From positions 1 through 10,746 of the forward strand of contig JANNKX010000190.1 of the NCBI GenBank assembly GCA_031396505.1: a stretch of 10,746 nt of DNA, given 5' to 3'. This document shows, piece after piece, positions 6,842 to 10,746 of this stretch (position 1 is its first letter; each line of letters opens with the position of its first letter). The stretch comes from JAAFHS01 sp031396505. GTDB lineage: Bacteria > Pseudomonadota > Alphaproteobacteria > Rhodobacterales > Rhodobacteraceae. A program made the position numbers and the translations under genes. The notes below the pieces were generated by a model. It had not been told where the DNA came from and searched no databases. It saw only the letters and a program-made list of their open reading frames with translations.

Positions 6842-9382
6842 ATGAACGGCGACATCGCAGAACGACTGGCAAAGGAACGGCGCGGGCGCCTTGCCGCCGA
6901 ACGCCTGTTGCAGCAAAAAAGCCGCGAGCTTTTTGCCGCCAATGAAAAGCTGTCTCTGCATGCGCGGTCCTTGTTCGACCAGATTGTCGAACAACGCGCG
7001 GTCGTCAAATCCGCCGTCACCGAAGCCGCCGATCTGAAAGGCCAACAGGACCGATTCGTCGCCGATCTTGACCGCGCCCATACCACGGCCGTTGTGGCCG
7101 AACGCCGCCTTTGGGACAGTATTGATTCGATCCGTGACGGCTTTGCCATCTTTGACAATGACCTGCGCCTTGTGATGGCCAATTCAGCGTTTCGCGCCGC
7201 TTTTCCCGGCATCAGCATCGAGGCAGGCACCTTTCACACCGAACTTCTGATCGCGGCAGGTGAGGCCGGGATCATCGAAATCGGTGATGCCCCGGTGCGC
7301 GAATGGGTCGCCGACATGCTGGCGCGCTGGAATGAACCGGGGGCCGAACCGGCGGTGCTGAAGCTGGTGAATGGCACATGGATGCAACTGAACGACCGGC
7401 GCACGCGCGATGGTGATGTGGTGATCCTGTTGCAGGACATCACCGCCGAAATGCGCATGCGCAGCGCGATCGAGGCGCTGTCGGATGGCTTTGCCCTGTT
7501 TGACCGGGACGAACGCCTTGTGATGGCGAACGAACGTTATCGTCAGATTTTCCCCGAATTGTTCGATGTGGTTGTTCCCGGTGCCACCGTGACGCAGATT
7601 TTCCAGTCGGGGCTGGACCGGGGCCTTTATCCCGAAGGCATCGGGCGCGAGGCGGATCACCTGCGCGAACGTCTGGAATGGCACCGCAGTGCGGGTGGGG
7701 AAGAGGCGTTTCAGACCGCAACTGGCCGTTGGATCCGGCGGCACGACCGCGAAACACCCGATGGTGGGCGCGTCTGCCTGCGCGGCGATATCACCACCCT
7801 GAAAGAACAGGCTGATGCGCTGGACGCCGCACGCAACGCGGCCGAGGCGGCAAACCGCGCCAAATCCGCCTTCCTTGCCAACATGACGCATGAAATTCGC
7901 ACACCGATGAACGGAGTTGTCGGCATGGCCGAACTGTTGTGCGATACCACGCTAACCGATGATCAACGCATGTTTGCCGAAACCATCCGGTCATCGGGCG
8001 AGGCGCTGCTCGTTATCATCAATGACATTCTGGATTACTCCAAGATCGAGGCGGAACGCCTGACCTTCCACCCCGAACCCTTTGATCTGGAACGCACGAT
8101 CCACGAAGTCACAATGCTGTTGCAACCGCGGGCGCGGGCGCAGGGACTTGATCTGCTGATTGATTTCGACATGTTCCTGCCGACGCGGTTCATCGGCGAT
8201 CCGGGCCGTATCCGGCAGGTCCTGACCAACCTGATCGGCAACGCGGTGAAATTCACCGAAAAAGGCCATGTCATCATCCGTGTTGTCGGGATCGAAGGCG
8301 AAGCAGGCCACCAGAACATCCACATCAACGTCGAAGATACCGGTATCGGCATTGCGGCGGCGGATGTCGATCACATCTTTGGCCAGTTCAATCAGGTCGA
8401 ATCCGCCGCCAACCGCAAATTCGAAGGCACGGGTCTGGGTCTTGCCATCACGCGCCAGCTGGTCGAACGCATGGGCGGTGCTGTCTGGGTCGACAGTGAA
8501 CTGGGGCGCGGGTCGAACTTTGGCTTCCGTCTGCCGCTGCCCGTCGCCGAACAGGCAGATGCACCGCAAGTGCCGCAGATGATCGAACGCGCCATGGTCG
8601 TGGATGACCAGTTCATCAACCGCACCATCCTTGAACGCCAGCTTGCCCCCTGCGGCATTGATGTGACGCTGTGCCGGTCGGCGGCTGATGCGCTGGCGAT
8701 ACTGGCCAATGACACTCGCTTTGACGTCATCATCACCGACCACAACATGCCCGATATGGACGGCGTGACCATGGCCGCGCAGGTGCGGGCCATGCACCTG
8801 ACAATCCCGATTCTGCTGCTGTCATCGGGCCTGAGTGATGCCGTGAACAAGCAAGACATCGACGCCGTCCTGCAAAAGCCGCTGCTGCGCGCCGATCTGT
8901 ATCGCCGCCTGCATGCGCTTGGCCGCCCCGCCGTGGCCGAAGTCGCACCCCCGCCGCCCACGCCCACGCGCCTGATGCGCGTGTTGACCGCCGAGGATAA
9001 CCGCACCAATCAACTGGTGTTCCGCAAGATGGTCGATGATCTGCCGATCGCGCTGACCTTTGCCGCCAACGGGCGCGAGGCGGTTGATCTGTTCCAATCC
9101 TTGCAGCCCGACCTGATCTTCATGGATATCTCGATGCCCGAAATGGATGGCCGCGATGCCGCCCGCGCCATTCGCGCGCTGGAGGTTGGCACAGGCGCGC
9201 ATATCCCGATTGTCGCGCTGACCGCACATGCGATGGATGGCGATGCCGAGGGGATCTTGGCCGCGGGCATCGATGAATACATGACCAAACCCTTGCGCAA
9301 AACCGCAATCACCGCCGCGATTGCCGCACATCGCCCGCCCTGCGCCTTTGCCATCGTGGCCAATCAGGCCGCTGCGTCCTGA
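6842..9382 (+). CDS. Soluble hybrid histidine kinase: coiled coil, two PAS, HisKA, HATPase, two receiver domains
   Basis: Cytoplasmic hybrid sensor kinase (846 aa) that should autophosphorylate on His and pass phosphate to its own receivers. No membrane segment is visible. Residues 1-~92 are charged and heptad-like (coiled coil). Two related PAS domains follow at ~93-205 and ~208-323, each opening with DGFA-(I/L)-FD and LVMAN. HisKA holds MTHEIRTPMNG with His350. The ATPase domain has the N box with Asn467, the DTGIGI box from Asp499, FGQFNQ, and the GTGLGL box at 529-534. Receiver 1 has Asp588/589, phospho-acceptor Asp633, Ser661 and Lys679; receiver 2 has Glu718/Asp719, Asp762, Thr794 and Lys816. 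Both receivers look functional. There is no Hpt domain, so any onward relay needs a separate protein. The start is the only plausible one in frame; it lacks a good Shine-Dalgarno and is immediately preceded by CTG. The 3' end overlaps yaaA by 19 bp on the opposite strand. Ligand and output are not visible; no cognate regulator lies nearby. Confidence 0.95.
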   Translation: MNGDIAERLAKERRGRLAAERLLQQKSRELFAANEKLSLHARSLFDQIVEQRAVVKSAVTEAADLKGQQDRFVADLDRAHTTAVVAERRLWDSIDSIRDGFAIFDNDLRLVMANSAFRAAFPGISIEAGTFHTELLIAAGEAGIIEIGDAPVREWVADMLARWNEPGAEPAVLKLVNGTWMQLNDRRTRDGDVVILLQDITAEMRMRSAIEALSDGFALFDRDERLVMANERYRQIFPELFDVVVPGATVTQIFQSGLDRGLYPEGIGREADHLRERLEWHRSAGGEEAFQTATGRWIRRHDRETPDGGRVCLRGDITTLKEQADALDAARNAAEAANRAKSAFLANMTHEIRTPMNGVVGMAELLCDTTLTDDQRMFAETIRSSGEALLVIINDILDYSKIEAERLTFHPEPFDLERTIHEVTMLLQPRARAQGLDLLIDFDMFLPTRFIGDPGRIRQVLTNLIGNAVKFTEKGHVIIRVVGIEGEAGHQNIHINVEDTGIGIAAADVDHIFGQFNQVESAANRKFEGTGLGLAITRQLVERMGGAVWVDSELGRGSNFGFRLPLPVAEQADAPQVPQMIERAMVVDDQFINRTILERQLAPCGIDVTLCRSAADALAILANDTRFDVIITDHNMPDMDGVTMAAQVRAMHLTIPILLLSSGLSDAVNKQDIDAVLQKPLLRADLYRRLHALGRPAVAEVAPPPPTPTRLMRVLTAEDNRTNQLVFRKMVDDLPIALTFAANGREAVDLFQSLQPDLIFMDISMPEMDGRDAARAIRALEVGTGAHIPIVALTAHAMDGDAEGILAAGIDEYMTKPLRKTAITAAIAAHRPPCAFAIVANQAAAS

Positions 9383-10152
9383 TCCATCCGGTTCACGAAC
9401 ACCATCCGGTCGCCTGCCGACAGCCCTGCATCAAACGCGTATCCGCCCACGGTAAAGGCGCGCAAGTCGGCCGCATCCGTTAGCCGGTGGTCCACCACAA
9501 AGCGCGCCATCGCCCCCCGTGCGCGTTTGGCCAGAAAACTGATGGTCTTGGCCCCGCCCGCCCGGTCCTCAAGAAAGACCGGTGTGATCACCCGCAGCCG
9601 CAGCGCGCGCGCATCGACGGCCCCGAAATATTCCAGCGACGCGCAGTTCAGCAGCATATCCGTGCCCGCATCATTGGCCGCCATGTTCAGCGCCTTTGCA
9701 ATCTTGCTGCCCCACCAGTCATACAGGTTTGCCCCCCGCCGCGTCGCCAGTTTGCTGCCCATCTCCAGCCGATAAGGCTGGATCGCATCCAGTGGCCGCA
9801 ACAGCCCGTAAAGCCCTGACAAAATCCGCAAATGCCCCTGCGCATAGCGCAGCGCATCCGCCCTCATCGTGCCCGCCTCCAGCCCCGCATAGGTATCGCC
9901 CGCAAACATCAATGCCGCGGGTTTCACCGCCCCCGGCACCTTGTCAAACGCGGCAAACCGATCCTTGTTCAACCGCGCCAGCGCGTCGGATATCCCCATC
10001 AACCCCTGCAAATCCGCCACCGACAACCGTCGTGCCACCCGCGCCAACGCAGATGCATCCGCCCCGAACCCAGGCAGTGACGCCGCCATCCCATCCGGCA
10101 AGGGCAGGGGCATCAGGTCCAGCTTTTTGGCCGGTGAAATCACTGTCAGCAT
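9364..10152 (-). CDS. yaaA: YaaA family protein (UPF0246), peroxide stress / DNA-binding
   Basis: Cytoplasmic YaaA/UPF0246 protein, 262 aa, the usual full length for the family. In E. coli, YaaA is induced by hydrogen peroxide and lowers free intracellular iron, limiting oxidative DNA damage; structural work on the family points to DNA binding. Visible hallmarks are SPAKKLD at 6-12, FAGDTYAGL at 83-91, the central block LSGLYGLLRPLDAIQPYRLE at 111-130, NLYDWW at 142-147, SLEYF at 172-176, and a basic KRARGAMAR near 209-217. The ATG at 10152 has GGAG six bases upstream (minus strand). The gene stands alone: it converges with the hybrid kinase, sharing 19 bp at the stop codons, and diverges from iorA. 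I see no clear OxyR site upstream. The family assignment is firm; the iron/peroxide role is transferred from E. coli. Confidence 0.95.
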   Translation of the reverse strand: MLTVISPAKKLDLMPLPLPDGMAASLPGFGADASALARVARRLSVADLQGLMGISDALARLNKDRFAAFDKVPGAVKPAALMFAGDTYAGLEAGTMRADALRYAQGHLRILSGLYGLLRPLDAIQPYRLEMGSKLATRRGANLYDWWGSKIAKALNMAANDAGTDMLLNCASLEYFGAVDARALRLRVITPVFLEDRAGGAKTISFLAKRARGAMARFVVDHRLTDAADLRAFTVGGYAFDAGLSAGDRMVFVNRMDQDAAA

Positions 10153-10298
10153 CGCACGCTCCGTTTTGCTGTCAATTTAGCGGCACCGTCCACCGCGTCC
10201 AGCCCCGAACGAAACCGCGCCGAAACCCGGTGACCGCCCTTGCCAGCCCGCCTATGGCAGACCATTTACGATGCAGCGCAGCAAGAGGGGGCGCATCG
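10153..10298. promoter_or_regulatory. Divergent intergenic region between yaaA and iorA, with a short inverted repeat
   Basis: The 146 bases between divergent genes should carry both promoters. Seen directly: a perfect 5-base inverted repeat, TGCCA at 10241-10245 and TGGCA at 10255-10259, separated by 9 bases and placed about 40 bases before the iorA start. It overlaps TTGCCA (10240-10245), which resembles a -35 box, but the best -10-like hexamer, TACGAT at 10267-10272, is 21 bases away, too far for a standard promoter. The geometry could suit a dimeric regulator such as a LysR-type protein. This is a weak inference from one short repeat. Confidence 0.35.
10285..10291 (+). promoter_or_regulatory. 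Ribosome binding site of iorA
   Basis: A purine run (GAGGGGG) lies 7 bases before the ATG at 10299. It supports that start over the ATG at 10271, which is in another frame and meets a stop within about 20 codons. Confidence 0.6.
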
Positions 10299-10601
10299 AT
10301 GCAGTTGATCGTGAATGGCACATCCCACACCGTTGACGTTGAACCCGACATGCCCCTGTTGTGGGTCCTGCGCGATGAATTGCGCATCACCGGGCCCAAA
10401 TACGGCTGCGGCATCGCGCAATGCGGGGCCTGCACCGTGCATATCGCGGGTGTGGCGGTGCGGTCCTGTCAGGTGGCGGTGGCCGATGTCGATGGGCCTG
10501 TCACCACGATCGAAGGGCTGGGCACACCTGCCGCCTTGCACGCCGTGCAGGCCGCTTGGATAGACCATCAGGTCGCGCAATGCGGCTATTGTCAGGCGGG
10601 G
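10299..10601 (+). CDS. iorA: IorA-type [2Fe-2S] small subunit of a molybdenum hydroxylase, truncated after 101 recognisable residues
   Basis: Small electron-transfer subunit of an isoquinoline 1-oxidoreductase-like molybdenum hydroxylase (xanthine oxidase family); it passes electrons from the molybdopterin-bearing large subunit through two [2Fe-2S] clusters. The first, plant-ferredoxin-type cluster is complete: Cys37, Cys42, Cys45 and Cys57 in YGCGIAQCGACTVH and VRSC. MPLLWVLRDEL at 18-28 and the Gly-Ile-Ala-Gln context favour IorA over XdhA or CoxS. The second, helical domain begins with QCGYCQAG (Cys95, Cys98) at 94-101, but the rest, including the second Cys pair expected near residue 130, is missing. 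After 10601 the frame stays open to the window end (10746), yet its translation is Arg/Pro/Cys-rich and unlike the family. Full-length relatives are about 150 aa. The partner iorB would normally follow, but the sequence has changed to something else. As written the product should not form the second cluster. Confidence 0.85.
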
Positions 10602-10621
10602 CTCTGGGCGCGAGGCCCTGG
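10602..10621. other. Probable chimeric junction between alphaproteobacterial and foreign sequence
   Basis: Left of this ~20 base zone the plus strand reads as IorA in one frame, up to CQAG. Right of it, from 10622, a different frame reads as a DUF1592 protein fragment. The zone fits neither family convincingly, so the exact breakpoint cannot be placed to the base. No insertion-sequence end, target duplication or tRNA is visible. One curiosity: CAGATC, which would encode the Gln-Ile normally following CQAG in IorA, recurs at 10622-10627, so a short shared word may have helped a mis-join. An assembly or library chimera is favoured; a genuine recombination event is the alternative. Confidence 0.6.
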
Positions 10622-10746
10622 CAGATCGAGCCGCTCACGGACTACCAATTGGCCTCGCGGCTGTCGTACTACTTGTGGAGCAGCATGCCGGATGACGCGC
10701 TGTTCGCTGCGGCGGCGGCCGGCTCCTTGCACAATCCCGAGCAGTG
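10604..10746 (+). CDS. DUF1592-domain protein fragment (planctomycete-type), open at both ends
   Basis: This short open fragment runs off the right edge, in a frame different from iorA. From 10622 it encodes 41 residues with the blocks LTDYQLASRLSYYLWSSMPD and AAAAGSLHNPEQ. This matches my memory of the core of DUF1592 proteins (typically LASRLSYFLWSSMPDDEL, then an Ala/Gly-Leu-Asp-Pro stretch). Those are large secreted proteins, often with cytochrome c-like and DUF1588/DUF1585 domains, abundant in Planctomycetes, Verrucomicrobia and some other phyla; their biochemical role is not established. There is no start codon, signal peptide or ribosome binding site here, so this is the inside of a gene whose 5' part is absent. 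The family match rests on about 40 residues recognised by eye; the left limit of the fragment is approximate. Confidence 0.6.
   Translation, partial: MGARPWQIEPLTDYQLASRLSYYLWSSMPDDALFAAAAAGSLHNPEQ

Noticed and set aside
7991..8797. 268-codon minus-strand frame opposite the kinase core
   Set aside because: It is antisense to the HisKA, ATPase and first receiver motifs and has no family features of its own.
9355..9375. GGCC-AATCA-GGCC inverted repeat at the end of the kinase gene as a terminator
   Set aside because: The stem is only four base pairs, lies inside coding sequence and has no T-run on either strand.
10271..10336. ATG at 10271 as the start of the ferredoxin-like gene
   Set aside because: It is in a different frame and reaches a stop after about 20 codons; the ATG at 10299 has a purine-rich ribosome site and the family N-terminus.
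10172..10580. Minus-strand open frames at 10172-10435 and 10266-10580
   Set aside because: They are antisense to the cysteine-motif-bearing iorA frame and show no recognisable domain.

Overview
The window looks like a high-GC alphaproteobacterial chromosome segment, most likely Rhodobacterales/Rhodobacteraceae. The grounds are gene content (alpha-2-macroglobulin followed by PBP1C, a soluble PAS hybrid kinase, YaaA, an IorA-type ferredoxin subunit), dense packing and strong G/C third-position use. The lineage is an inference; no rRNA or other marker is present.

Layout. Positions 1-6687 hold a minus-strand pair: a very large secreted alpha-2-macroglobulin (1817 aa, start at 6687) and, one base after its stop, the first 410 codons of penicillin-binding protein 1C, which runs off the left edge. 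A 154 bp divergent gap separates this pair from a plus-strand soluble hybrid histidine kinase with two PAS and two receiver domains (6842-9382). The kinase converges with, and overlaps by 19 bp, the minus-strand gene yaaA (9364-10152). A second divergent gap (10153-10298) leads to a plus-strand gene for the small [2Fe-2S] subunit of an isoquinoline 1-oxidoreductase-type molybdenum hydroxylase (iorA), starting at 10299.

The right edge is anomalous. iorA is convincing up to its CxxC motif at 10601 and then stops resembling its family in the middle of its second iron-sulfur domain. About 20 bases later, in a different frame, the sequence reads cleanly as a piece of a DUF1592 protein, a family typical of Planctomycetes and related phyla. 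The last ~140 bases therefore look like foreign sequence joined to the alphaproteobacterial segment. A chimeric assembly or library join is the simplest explanation; a real rearrangement is possible.

How the genes work together. The macroglobulin (periplasmic protease trap) and PBP1C (peptidoglycan glycosyltransferase/transpeptidase) form a recognised bacterial pair thought to guard and repair the envelope. The kinase, YaaA and IorA are ordinary neighbours with no demonstrated link to that pair. I see no CRISPR array, tRNA, rRNA, insertion sequence or phage gene, and no convincing new multi-gene system. The items most worth a second look are the right-end junction, the PAN-domain macroglobulin and the soluble kinase.
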